Below, one piece after another: positions 16,273 to 25,018 of a DNA stretch of 64,000 nt (position 1 is its first letter; the number at the start of each line of letters is the position of its first letter). The notes beneath the pieces were generated by a model, which worked only from the letters and a program-made list of their open reading frames with translations, searched no databases and was not told the DNA's origin. Position numbers and translations under genes: made by a program. The stretch is taken from assembly GCA_023418475.1 (NCBI GenBank), contig JAEZZO010000052.1, positions 163,017-227,016 on the forward strand. Reading direction: 5' to 3'. This stretch comes from Bacillota bacterium. GTDB taxonomy: Bacteria; Bacillota; Clostridia; Lachnospirales; Lachnospiraceae.

Positions 16273-17774
16273 AGAAAGGTTTTGTAGCTCTGGTGGGTGC
16301 AGGACCGGGAGATATAGGACTGCTGACCCTAAGGGGGAAGGAGCTTCTTCTGAGTGCTGAGGTGGTTGTATATGACAGGCTCGTTTCCGAGGAAATACGC
16401 ATGCTGATCCCGACGGGTGCCCGGCAGATCGATGTTGGGAAGGAGAGCAGCCGTCATCTGGTAAAGCAGGATAAAATCAATGAAATTTTACTGGAAGAGG
16501 CAATGTCAGGGTATCTGGTTGTTCGTTTAAAGGGTGGTGATCCCTTTGTCTTTGGACGCGGAGGCGAAGAGCTGGAGCTGCTGCGCAAAAACAATGTTCC
16601 CTTCGAAGTGGTGCCCGGCATCACCTCAGCGCTGTCAGTTCCAGCCTTTGCCGGTATACCGGTAACGCATAGGGATTTCTGCAGCAGTATTCATATTGTG
16701 ACAGGACATCAAAAGGAGAATGAACCGCTTACCATAGATTTTGAAATGTTAAAAAGGTCCGGAGGAACATTGGTATTTCTAATGGGAGTAGCAGCACTCC
16801 GGCAGATTACAGAGGGACTTCTGGCAGCCGGTATGGAGGATACCATGCCTGCCGCAGTGATTGAGAACGGCACCAGGTCAAACCAGAGAAAACTGATTGC
16901 AACCCTGGGGACGATTTATGAGAAAGCAACGAAAGAAAAAATGAAATCCCCCGCTGTTATTGTAGTCGGTAAGGTATGTGAGCTGTCGGAAGGCTATGAT
17001 TGGTTTTCGAAAAGGCCGCTTTTTGGTACACGAATTATCGTAACAAGACCGGAGGGGCAGGAAGGAACACTTTCAAAAAAACTGAAGGAGCTGGGTGCCA
17101 GGGTATTTGATTTTCCCTGTATTAGGATAGAGAAAACGCAGCCTAATGCAGGTCTATCGGAGGTAATAAAGCATATCAGTCAGTTTGACTGGCTGGCATT
17201 TACCAGTAAGAACGGAGTAGTAATCTTCTTCGAGGCACTGAAAGCGCAGGGACTGGATGCCAGGAGCCTTGGAAAGTCAAAGATTGCAGCCATAGGCAGT
17301 CAAACCGCAGGGGAGCTTTCCAAGTATTTTATAGAGGCAGATTATGTTCCGGAGGTATTTGACGGAGAACATTTAGGACGTGGTCTTTGTGAAAGAATGG
17401 AGGATGCAGGCGCGGTCGCCATTATTAGAGCAGAAAAAGGAAATGAAGAGCTTGTCAGGATTTTAGAGGAAAATCAGAAGCAATGCCTCGATATCCCGGT
17501 TTACAAAACCGTGTATACACAGGATTACCGGGAAGAGATCAGAGAGCTTCTGGCTGTAGAGGAAAAGCTTTACGTAACCTTCACCAGTGCTTCTACCGTA
17601 GAAGGATTTATGTGCTGCGCCGATGGACTGGAGCTTTCGCACCTTACCGGCATCTGCATCGGGGAACAGACAGCGAAGGCGGCGAGAAAGTATGGCATAG
17701 ACTATGTAATAGCACAGGCAGCTATGATTGATAGTATGATCGATAAAATAATGGAGATAAGGGATATCGTTTAA
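16269..17774 (+). CDS. cobA-hemD: fused uroporphyrinogen-III C-methyltransferase and uroporphyrinogen-III synthase
   Basis: 501 residues. The N-terminal ~245 residues are SUMT (CobA): LVGAGPGDIGLLTLRG, VVYDRLVSEEI, VRLKGGDPFVFGRGGEE and PGITSALSVPAFAGIPVTHR. The C-terminal ~250 residues are HemD: GTRIIVTRPEGQEG, FDWLAFTSKNGVVIF, AAIGSQTAGEL and YVTFTSASTVEGF. Together they cyclise hydroxymethylbilane and methylate uroporphyrinogen III to precorrin-2. This fusion is common in Clostridia and directs flow to precorrin-2. Confidence 0.96.
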   Translation: MKKGFVALVGAGPGDIGLLTLRGKELLLSAEVVVYDRLVSEEIRMLIPTGARQIDVGKESSRHLVKQDKINEILLEEAMSGYLVVRLKGGDPFVFGRGGEELELLRKNNVPFEVVPGITSALSVPAFAGIPVTHRDFCSSIHIVTGHQKENEPLTIDFEMLKRSGGTLVFLMGVAALRQITEGLLAAGMEDTMPAAVIENGTRSNQRKLIATLGTIYEKATKEKMKSPAVIVVGKVCELSEGYDWFSKRPLFGTRIIVTRPEGQEGTLSKKLKELGARVFDFPCIRIEKTQPNAGLSEVIKHISQFDWLAFTSKNGVVIFFEALKAQGLDARSLGKSKIAAIGSQTAGELSKYFIEADYVPEVFDGEHLGRGLCERMEDAGAVAIIRAEKGNEELVRILEENQKQCLDIPVYKTVYTQDYREEIRELLAVEEKLYVTFTSASTVEGFMCCADGLELSHLTGICIGEQTAKAARKYGIDYVIAQAAMIDSMIDKIMEIRDIV

Positions 17775-17797
17775 ATACAAGTTAAGGAGGTTCTCGC

Positions 17798-18778
17798 ATG
17801 AATGAGATCAGACCCAGGAGAATTAGAAATGACAGTAATATCCGTAATCTGGTACGGGAGACACGGCTTTCGGAGAAGTCACTGATTCTGCCGCTCTTTG
17901 TGAAGGAGGGGCATAATATAAAAGAAGAAATTGCTGCACTCGAGGGACATTATTATTACAGCCCGGACAGCGTTTCCCGCGCGGTTGAAGAAGCACTGAA
18001 AGAAAATATCAATTCCGTATTGCTCTTTGGATTACCGGAGGAAAAGGATGAACATGGAAGCGGTGCTTATGACGAGCACGGGGTCGTACAAGCTGCCATT
18101 ACACAGATTAAGAAGGATTATCCCGAGATGATGGTGATAACGGATGTATGTATGTGCGAATATACCTCACACGGACATTGCGGAATTATTAAGGAAGGTC
18201 GCGTGGACAATGAAGAAACACTGCCTTATATTGCAAGAATAGCGCTATCCCATGCCGCCGCCGGAGCTGATATGGTGGCTCCTTCCGATATGATGGACGG
18301 ACGTGTAGGTGCCATTCGAAGGGCACTGGATGAGAACGGATTTTACGAGAAGCCGATTTTATCCTATACGGCGAAGTACTCATCCGCCTTCTACGGACCC
18401 TTCCGGGATGTCGCAAAATCCGCACCGGCCTTTGGCGACCGGAAAACCTACCAGATGGATTATCATAATGCAAGGGAAGCCCTGAAGGAAGCAGCGCTGG
18501 ATATTGCGGAGGGTGCAGATATCTTAATGGTGAAACCGGCGCTTTCCTATCTGGATATTATAAAAGCAATCAAGGAGCAGACCAATTATCCGGTCTGTGC
18601 CTACAGCGTCAGCGGTGAGTATGCGATGTTGAAAGCTGCGGCAAAGCTTGGTTATCTGAATGAATACAATTCGATGTGTGAAAGTACAGTAAGCATATTT
18701 CGGGCAGGAGCCGATCTGCTCATCACTTATTATGCCAGGGAGATTGCGGGTGCGATCAGAAGGGGGGATATCGGATAA
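17798..18778 (+). CDS. hemB: porphobilinogen synthase (delta-aminolevulinate dehydratase)
   Basis: 326 residues. It condenses two 5-aminolevulinates into porphobilinogen. The zinc-type cysteine cluster DVCMCEYTSHGHCG is present. The two active-site lysines are in SYTAKYSSAFYGPF and MVKPALSYLDII. The ATG follows AAGGAGG. The stop abuts the hemL ATG directly (18779), suggesting coupling. Confidence 0.97.
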   Translation: MNEIRPRRIRNDSNIRNLVRETRLSEKSLILPLFVKEGHNIKEEIAALEGHYYYSPDSVSRAVEEALKENINSVLLFGLPEEKDEHGSGAYDEHGVVQAAITQIKKDYPEMMVITDVCMCEYTSHGHCGIIKEGRVDNEETLPYIARIALSHAAAGADMVAPSDMMDGRVGAIRRALDENGFYEKPILSYTAKYSSAFYGPFRDVAKSAPAFGDRKTYQMDYHNAREALKEAALDIAEGADILMVKPALSYLDIIKAIKEQTNYPVCAYSVSGEYAMLKAAAKLGYLNEYNSMCESTVSIFRAGADLLITYYAREIAGAIRRGDIG

Positions 18779-20071
18779 ATGAAGAGTTTATTTGAGAGAG
18801 CATTAAGTGTGATGCCGGGCGGGGTAAACAGTCCCGTCAGATCCTTCCGTGCAGTCGGCAGGGAACCCATATTTATTGCATCTGCTAACGGATCGAAGCT
18901 GTTAGATATGGATGGGAAGGAATATATTGATTATGTCTGCTCCTATGGACCGTTGATTTTAGGACATAATCATCCGGAGATAGCGAACCGTGTGAAGGCA
19001 GCAGTAGATAACGGCTTAAGCTTTGGCGCGCCTACCGAGAAGGAAGTTATCCTAGCAGAAATGATGACAGAATTGGTGCCACAAATCGATATGGTCCGTA
19101 TGGTAAATAGCGGGACGGAAGCGGTAATGAGTGCATTAAGGCTTGCCAGGGGCTTTACAGGCAGAAGCAAGGTGATTAAATTTGACGGCTGTTATCATGG
19201 ACATAGCGATGCCATGCTAGTCAGTGCAGGCTCCGGGGCCTTAACCTATTCTAATCCGGACAGCAGCGGTGTAACAGCAACACAAGCAAAGGACACCCTG
19301 GTGGCCGATTATAATAATATCCAAAGCGTGGAAAAGCTCTTTGCTGCGAATAAGGATGAAATTGCCGCTTTGATTGTGGAGCCTGTTGCTGCAAATATGG
19401 GAGTGGTGCTGCCGCAAGAGAACTTCTTAAATAAGCTTCGAAGACTCTGTGATGAAAACGGGACGCTTCTAATTTTTGACGAGGTCATTACCGGCTTTCG
19501 GCTATCACCGGGAGGTGCACAGCAATATTATGGTGTTACCGCGGATATTGTTACTTACGGTAAAATCATCGGAGGCGGTATGCCGGTTGGTGCCTATGCA
19601 GCAAGAAGGGAGATCATGGAGCTTATTGCACCTCTTGGCAGCGTATATCAGGCAGGAACCTTGTCCGGCAACCCGGTCGCGATGGCGGCGGGAATTGCCC
19701 AGCTTCGTTACCTTAAGGAGAATAGCAGTATCTATTCGAGGATTCATTCTCTCGCAGAAGAGCTGGCTGGCGGATTAAGAATGGCAGCAGCACAATTACA
19801 GGTACCGCTTACGGTAAATACAGAAGGCTCTTTGCTTTGTGCTTTCTTCACGGACGGTAAAGTTGAGGATTTTGCGTCCGCAAAGAGAAGCAGTACGAAA
19901 AATTATGCAAGATACTTTGGCTTAATGCTGGAACAGGGAATCAATCTTGCTCCGTCACAGTTTGAAGCAATGTTTATCAGTAATGCCCATAGCGAGGAAG
20001 ATATCAGCAGAACCATCAGAGCGGCCAAAGAAGCTTTAACGATTATGAAAGAGGAGGGGCTTTTTAAATGA
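18779..20071 (+). CDS. hemL: glutamate-1-semialdehyde 2,1-aminomutase
   Basis: 430 residues, class III PLP aminotransferase fold. Motifs: PGGVNSPVRSF near the N-terminus, MVNSGTEAVMSALRLARG and FDGCYHGHSD. The PLP lysine is in TYGKIIGGGMPVGAYAAR. It converts the HemA product to 5-aminolevulinate. The 3' end overlaps cbiX by 4 bases. Confidence 0.97.
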   Translation: MKSLFERALSVMPGGVNSPVRSFRAVGREPIFIASANGSKLLDMDGKEYIDYVCSYGPLILGHNHPEIANRVKAAVDNGLSFGAPTEKEVILAEMMTELVPQIDMVRMVNSGTEAVMSALRLARGFTGRSKVIKFDGCYHGHSDAMLVSAGSGALTYSNPDSSGVTATQAKDTLVADYNNIQSVEKLFAANKDEIAALIVEPVAANMGVVLPQENFLNKLRRLCDENGTLLIFDEVITGFRLSPGGAQQYYGVTADIVTYGKIIGGGMPVGAYAARREIMELIAPLGSVYQAGTLSGNPVAMAAGIAQLRYLKENSSIYSRIHSLAEELAGGLRMAAAQLQVPLTVNTEGSLLCAFFTDGKVEDFASAKRSSTKNYARYFGLMLEQGINLAPSQFEAMFISNAHSEEDISRTIRAAKEALTIMKEEGLFK

Positions 20072-20430
20072 AGGGAATCTTAATTTTAGCGCATGGCAGC
20101 AGGGAAAAATCCACGGAAAATACTTTAAAAGAGATTATCGCGATGCTTAGGAATGAGCTTAAGGATTATCTGATTGAATCAGCATACCTGCAATTTAGTG
20201 AAGTGAATTTAGAGGTTGGCTTAGATAGGCTTGTGGCCTGCGGAGCAGATGATATCAAGGTTGTACCGTATTTCTTATTTGACGGGATACACATCAGGGA
20301 GGATATCCCGGGGGAAATCGAGAAGTATCTGTCAGATAAAAACAGCCTTAAAATCAGTATGGGAAAAACCCTTGGTGCTGATCCGAGACTCGCGATGATC
20401 CTTGCCGACAGAGTACGGGAAGCCTTATGA
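20068..20430 (+). CDS. cbiX: short sirohydrochlorin cobaltochelatase
   Basis: 120 residues, the small single-domain CbiX form. It inserts cobalt into sirohydrochlorin. The metal-binding histidines are in LILAHGSRE and FDGIHIREDIPGE; VVPYFLFDG is typical. Full-length bacterial CbiX is roughly twice this size with two such domains. The short form, first known from archaea, acts as a homodimer. It overlaps hemL and the cbiET gene by 4 bases each. Confidence 0.92.
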   Translation: MKGILILAHGSREKSTENTLKEIIAMLRNELKDYLIESAYLQFSEVNLEVGLDRLVACGADDIKVVPYFLFDGIHIREDIPGEIEKYLSDKNSLKISMGKTLGADPRLAMILADRVREAL

Positions 20431-21623
20431 GAGAGCTTCGGATCATAGGCGGAGGAATGGGTAATCCACTGCTTCTGACAGAAGAGGCAAAGTGCTTATT
20501 ACAGGAATGCGGGGAGGTATACGCCTTCGACCGGATGGCTAAGCTTCTTGGCTGTCTGCACCCGAATATCAAGAAATGCGCATACCAGGAGCTTACAACA
20601 CTGCTGTTGCAGTCGGAGGCAGAGAAGATCGGAGTATTGGTATCAGGAGATAGTGGCTTTTTCAGTGTATCAGCGCTTCTGGAACGGAATGTGGGTGACC
20701 GGTTTCGTATTGTACGGACCTGCGGTATTAACAGCCTGCAGTATCTTGCTTCCAAGTTAAATTTCAACTATGAGGCTGTAAATATTGTAAGTCTTCATGG
20801 CAGAAGCGGAAGCCTTCTTGGAAGCATAGCTTATCACCGTGATACCTTTGTTCTGGCGGGCAGTGACCATCGTCCGGCTGACATTTTAAGGGAGCTTGTA
20901 GATTGTGGTCTGGGTGGTATAAAGGTATGCGTGGGCGAGTTTCTGTCCATGGAAGAAGAACGGATCCTCACAGGAACAGTGAAGCAGCTGTCAGCGGAAG
21001 AATTTGATCCGTTAAGTGTTCTGTTGTTTCAGAATGAGCATCCGGCTGCTGCCGCACAGCCCCTGTTTGACAGGGAACTGCAGCGGGATAAGGTACCCAT
21101 GACAAAGCAGGAGGTCAGATGGACATCCGTAAATGAACTGGAGCTTATGCCGGAGGATATCGTATATGACATCGGTGCGGGAACCGGTTCCGTCTCGGTT
21201 GAGATGGCAAGAAAGGTATGCAGCGGGATAGTATATGCAATTGAGAAGGAAGAAGACGCTTATTTGCTTCTAAATAAAAATAAAGAGAGGTTCGGAGCAT
21301 TTAACATCATTACCAGGTTTGGAAATGCTATAGATCATCTTAGAGAACTCCCTGTCCCGGATAAGGCTTTTATTGGAGGAAGCGGCCAAGAGCTGGAAGA
21401 GATCCTGGCGTATCTGTTCGAAGTTAATCCGGGTATCAAAATTGTAATCAATGCCATCACCCTGGAGACCCTAAGCAGCGCAATGGCACTGTTTACGAAG
21501 CATAACTGTGAGGTGCAGGTGACCTGCATGAACATTTCCCGCAACAAAATAGCAGGAGCATATAATCTCATGATGGCAAATAATCCGGTTTATATCCTTG
21601 CGGGAAAGAAAAAACAGGGCTAA
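20427..21623 (+). CDS. cbiET: fused cobalt-precorrin-7 C5-methyltransferase and cobalt-precorrin-6B C15-methyltransferase (decarboxylating)
   Basis: 398 residues. Residues ~1-205 are the CbiE methylase: IIGGGMGNPLLLTEEA, VLVSGDSGFFSVSALL and GINSLQYLASKL. Residues ~215-398 are CbiT, a Rossmann-type methyltransferase: MTKQEVRWTSVNELEL, YDIGAGTGSVSVEMAR and AFIGGSGQELEEIL. The two activities methylate C-5 and C-15 and remove the C-12 acetate carboxyl. The fusion equals CobL of the aerobic route. It is translationally coupled to cbiX. Confidence 0.95.
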   Translation: MRELRIIGGGMGNPLLLTEEAKCLLQECGEVYAFDRMAKLLGCLHPNIKKCAYQELTTLLLQSEAEKIGVLVSGDSGFFSVSALLERNVGDRFRIVRTCGINSLQYLASKLNFNYEAVNIVSLHGRSGSLLGSIAYHRDTFVLAGSDHRPADILRELVDCGLGGIKVCVGEFLSMEEERILTGTVKQLSAEEFDPLSVLLFQNEHPAAAAQPLFDRELQRDKVPMTKQEVRWTSVNELELMPEDIVYDIGAGTGSVSVEMARKVCSGIVYAIEKEEDAYLLLNKNKERFGAFNIITRFGNAIDHLRELPVPDKAFIGGSGQELEEILAYLFEVNPGIKIVINAITLETLSSAMALFTKHNCEVQVTCMNISRNKIAGAYNLMMANNPVYILAGKKKQG

Positions 21624-21663
21624 TCGCCCATTCAGTTTTATTAGTTGAAAGGAGGAAGCAGTT

Positions 21664-23013
21664 ATGCCGGCAGAACGAATAAACCGGATTATGATCGCAG
21701 GAACAAACAGTGGCTGCGGAAAGACGACAGTTACCTGCGCCGTACTGAAAGCGTTGATTAATCAGGGGAATAAGGTCGCTTCCTTTAAATGCGGACCGGA
21801 CTATATTGATCCGATGTTCCATAGCAGGATTATCGGGGCGCATGCAAGAAATATTGATTTATTCCTCTGCGGTGAGCAGCCGGCAAGGTATCTGTTTGCG
21901 GAAAACAGCAGGGAAGCAAAGCTTTCGGTGGTAGAGGGCGTTATGGGTTTCTATGATGGTATGGGAGGCCGTACCAGTGAGAATTCCTCATACGATATTT
22001 CGGAAAGGTTTGATATACCGGTTGTACTGGTGGTTTCCTGTAAAGGGGCAGCTCTTTCGGTTGTGGCAATGATAAAAGGGTATTTGGATTTCCATCCGAA
22101 TAAAATCAAAGCGGTTATCTTAAATCATGTGTCAAAGGCAATGTATCCTGTCTATCGGGAAATCATTGAGGAATACTTGAAAATTCGGGTACTGGGATTT
22201 TTGCCGCAGATACCGGAAGCAGTCTTTGAAAGCAGGCACCTGGGTCTGGTTACGGCAGCAGAACTAAACACTCTTCAGGAGAAAATAGAGCTTTTAGCAA
22301 AAAGTGCGGCGGAGAATATTGATCTGAAAGGATTGCTGGCACTTTCGGAGGAAACAGAGCCTTTTTCATACGAGAAAATTGAGGTAAGTCCCATCGCTGA
22401 TGTAAATATTGCGGTAGCGAAGGACCGGGCATTCTGTTTTTACTATGAGGATAGCTTAAATCTGTTGAGACAGCTGGGAGCGAACCTTATTCCTTTCTCT
22501 CCGATCGAGGACAAGAACCTGCCGCAGGGAATAGATGGCTGCATCCTGGGAGGCGGATATCCGGAGCTTTATTTAAATCAGCTTGGCAGTAATCTTTCGA
22601 TGAGGCAGAGTATTTTGCACTCCTATGAAAACGGACTTCCAATTTACGCTGAGTGCGGAGGCTACATGTATCTCGGTGAGGAAATCATGGAAGAGCCGAT
22701 GGTGGGTGTTATTCCTATGCGAAGCGTGCTGACGGACAAATTGCAGAACTTCGGTTATGTTACGCTGCAGACAAGGAAGGATAACTATTTGTTTGATAGA
22801 AAGGAACCGGTGAGGGCACATGAATTCCACTATTCAGTATGTGATAATACGGAGCATGCATTGACTGTAGTGAAATCAAGTACAAGGAGCTGGGTGGGCG
22901 GCTACAGTGATAAAAATCTATTCGCGCTTTATCCGCATATCCATTTATGGGGAAATATTGACATGGCAAAGCGTTTTATTAAGAAGTGTGAAGAAAAAGC
23001 ATCTTCACACTAA
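21664..23013 (+). CDS. cbiA: cobyrinate a,c-diamide synthase
   Basis: 449 residues. An ATP-dependent amidotransferase adding amides to the a and c side chains using glutamine. The N-terminal P-loop is AGTNSGCGKTTVTCAVL. The C-terminal class I glutaminase-like domain has its nucleophile in YAECGGYMYLGEE and a late His in LYPHIHLWGN. Length is normal. The ATG follows AAAGGAGG. The last codons and stop (23011-23013) fall in the hairpin 22985-23011. Confidence 0.95.
   Translation: MPAERINRIMIAGTNSGCGKTTVTCAVLKALINQGNKVASFKCGPDYIDPMFHSRIIGAHARNIDLFLCGEQPARYLFAENSREAKLSVVEGVMGFYDGMGGRTSENSSYDISERFDIPVVLVVSCKGAALSVVAMIKGYLDFHPNKIKAVILNHVSKAMYPVYREIIEEYLKIRVLGFLPQIPEAVFESRHLGLVTAAELNTLQEKIELLAKSAAENIDLKGLLALSEETEPFSYEKIEVSPIADVNIAVAKDRAFCFYYEDSLNLLRQLGANLIPFSPIEDKNLPQGIDGCILGGGYPELYLNQLGSNLSMRQSILHSYENGLPIYAECGGYMYLGEEIMEEPMVGVIPMRSVLTDKLQNFGYVTLQTRKDNYLFDRKEPVRAHEFHYSVCDNTEHALTVVKSSTRSWVGGYSDKNLFALYPHIHLWGNIDMAKRFIKKCEEKASSH
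22985..23011 (+). repeat. stop-codon hairpin of cbiA
   Basis: Arms AGTGTGAAG (22985-22993) and CTTCACACT (23003-23011), perfect 9 bp. The TAA stop starts on the final base. It is followed by AATTATTAGAGATG, a string also found after the hemA element (about 13237-13250). Confidence 0.65.
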
Positions 23014-23052
23014 TTATTAGAGATGCTGACTTGCGGCATTCTGTTTGGAAGT

Positions 23053-23137
23053 TGCCGTTTTGTGGCATTATAATTGGAAGTGTATAAAGAATTTTGAGAG
23101 GATAAAATTCTTTAAGAAGCAGCTTTGTACGAATGTG
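23053..23137 (+). repeat. TGCCG-hairpin intergenic repeat before cobT
   Basis: TGCCGTTTTGTGGCA (23053-23067) forms a 5-bp hairpin. It is followed by a second stem, AAAGAATTTTGAGAGGATAAAATTCTTT. The segment upstream of cbiH (about 13253-13310) shares TTGCGGCATTA, GTGGAAAG and AAAAGAATTTTGAGATGATAAA. A related hairpin is at 41615-41629 before galT. Confidence 0.45.
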
Positions 23138-23161
23138 TTTCGAAAGGGAAGGAACATCATT

Positions 23162-24202
23162 ATGGAAATTGTGATTGAAAAACCGGATTATAATGAGATG
23201 CGGAAAGCGCAGTTAAGATGGGACAGTATCGCAAAACCTCTGAATAGTCTTGGCAAGCTGGAGGAGGCTGTCACGAAGCTGGCCGGTATCTATGGAAGTG
23301 TTCTGCCGGATCTGTCTAAAAAATGTGTGGTTGTCATGTGTGCCGATAATGGCGTAGTGGAGGAAGGAATTACACAGGCTGGAACAGAGGTAACACTTGC
23401 CGTAGCGGAAAACATGACAAAAAACAAGGCAACGATTAACATACTGGCAAATCAGTGCGGTGCGGAGGTTTTTGTGGTTGATATGGGAATCTGTACCGAG
23501 ACGCATAATGACCGGATCATCAACCGAAAGGTGATGTATGGAACAAACAACCTCAGCCGGATGCCGGCTATGAGCCGCACGCAAGCGTTACAGGCAATCA
23601 ATACTGGAATAGATTTGGTGGGTGACCTAAAAAACAAGGGATTTACAATGACAGCGACCGGAGAAATGGGTATTGGCAATACAACTACAAGCAGCGCAAT
23701 AGCTGCCTGTCTTCTTCAGAAGAAAGCATCCGAGGTTACCGGAAGGGGTGCGGGACTTTCCTCCCAGGCACTTGAGAAGAAGATTAGAATTATTGAGGAA
23801 GCACTTAATTTACACAAACCGGATGAAAATGACCCCATTGATGTACTGTCAAAGGTCGGAGGTCTGGACATTGCGGGACTGGTCGGTGTATTCCTGGGAG
23901 GTGGGATCCATAAGGTTCCGGTCTTAATTGATGGCTTTATATCCTCCGTTGCTGCACTTTGTGCGATCAGAATTTGCCCTGCTGTGAAGGATTATATGTT
24001 TGCTACACATGTTTCAAGGGAGCCAGCCGGAAAGCTTATGCTTGAGGCGTTGGACCTGCCTTATCTAGTAGATTTGCATATGTGTCTGGGAGAAGGGACA
24101 GGAGCGGTGATGACTTTTCCGATCTTTGATATGGCGCTATCGGTCTACCGGGGAATGAGCAGCTTTGAGGAGGCGGAGATTGAGGCATATAAGAAATTGT
24201 GA
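23162..24202 (+). CDS. cobT: nicotinate-nucleotide-dimethylbenzimidazole phosphoribosyltransferase
   Basis: 346 residues. CobT activates the lower-ligand base to its alpha-ribotide. Motifs: WDSIAKPLNSLGKLEE, MCADNGVVEEGITQ, GEMGIGNTTTSSAI, TGRGAGLS, and the catalytic glutamate in LHMCLGEGTGAVM. The frame is open from 23045 through the repeat; ATG 23162 after GGAAGGA is the family-consistent start. No genes for making 5,6-dimethylbenzimidazole are seen in the window. Confidence 0.96.
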   Translation: MEIVIEKPDYNEMRKAQLRWDSIAKPLNSLGKLEEAVTKLAGIYGSVLPDLSKKCVVVMCADNGVVEEGITQAGTEVTLAVAENMTKNKATINILANQCGAEVFVVDMGICTETHNDRIINRKVMYGTNNLSRMPAMSRTQALQAINTGIDLVGDLKNKGFTMTATGEMGIGNTTTSSAIAACLLQKKASEVTGRGAGLSSQALEKKIRIIEEALNLHKPDENDPIDVLSKVGGLDIAGLVGVFLGGGIHKVPVLIDGFISSVAALCAIRICPAVKDYMFATHVSREPAGKLMLEALDLPYLVDLHMCLGEGTGAVMTFPIFDMALSVYRGMSSFEEAEIEAYKKL

Positions 24203-24217
24203 TTCTCAATGGGGGAC

Positions 24218-24333
24218 GCCAGCGGATACCCTTATCTTCTTTTACTTGCTTTACCTTCGCGCGTTCAGAACGCTCCGCTTCACAAGATGCGCTTAGCCAG
24301 TCTGCGTAAAAGGAGATAAGGGTATCCGCTGGC
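24218..24333. repeat. long palindromic intergenic element (28-bp arms)
   Basis: Left arm 24218-24245 (GCCAGCGGATACCC onward) and right arm 24306-24333 are reverse complements at 27 of 28 positions. The 60-base centre contains a further hairpin, GCGTTCAGAACGC. It is followed by two imperfect direct repeats carrying AAGAGTC and TTGTTGGTTGA (24340-24410). This is non-coding and MITE- or cruciform-like; no target duplication was recognised. Confidence 0.75.
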
Positions 24334-24474
24334 TAGGTTTCTAAGAGTCAGGAATTTGTTGGTTGAGCTTCAAAGAGTCGCTTGGGAGAATGCTTGTTGG
24401 TTGAATTTCCAGGAAACATGAGGAAGAATATCTATTGGATAAGTTACTATTGTATCGGAAAATGGGGTAGGATT

Positions 24475-25014
24475 ATGCTTATTATGGTGATAGGAGGAGC
24501 GGCGAGCGGGAAAAGCGAATATGCGGAGGAGTTATGCATGAGGCTTTCTTCGAAAAAGCTGTATGTGGCGACGATGGAGCCTTATGGAGAGGAAGCATTA
24601 AAGAGGATCGAGAGACATACAACAATGCGTAAAGCGAAGGGATTTGATACGCTGGAAAAATATACGCATCTTTCTGAATGTGAAGCCAAGGGATATGAAA
24701 CAATTCTTTTGGAATGTATGTCTACGCTGCTTGCCAATGAATTCTTTACAGATGAAAATTATGACGAGAATATTTTCTCCGGTATCAATAAGCTGAAGGA
24801 AAGCTGCCGTAATCTTGTGGTAATCAGTAATAAGATTTTTTCCGACGGAGAGGAATATGCGAAGGAAACACAAGAATACAGGAAAGCGCTTGGCAGAGTT
24901 AACGGTAAGTTGGCTTCCCTTGCGGATGTGGTAATTGAAGTAATATACGGAGTACCGGTTGTGTTAAAAGGTCAGAATATTAAGCTGGCAGGATCAAAAG
25001 AAAGGCAGGTGTAA
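24475..25014 (+). CDS. cobU: CobU-like adenosylcobinamide kinase (lacks the GIVP motif)
   Basis: 179 residues. The P-loop GGAASGKSEYAE is at residues 5-16. RHTTMRKAKGFDTLE matches the CobU segment that carries the guanylylated histidine, and ILLECMSTLLANEFF matches the next conserved strand. The canonical NEVGxGIVPxxxxxRxFRDxxG is replaced by SNKIFSDGEEYAKETQEYRK before ALGRVN, so a normally invariant motif is missing. A second small CobU-like gene (26058) retains that motif. ATG 24475 after TAGGA is preferred to the open frame from 24382. Expected role: phosphorylation and GMP transfer on adenosylcobinamide. Confidence 0.82.
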   Translation: MLIMVIGGAASGKSEYAEELCMRLSSKKLYVATMEPYGEEALKRIERHTTMRKAKGFDTLEKYTHLSECEAKGYETILLECMSTLLANEFFTDENYDENIFSGINKLKESCRNLVVISNKIFSDGEEYAKETQEYRKALGRVNGKLASLADVVIEVIYGVPVVLKGQNIKLAGSKERQV

Positions 25015-25018
25015 TCCT

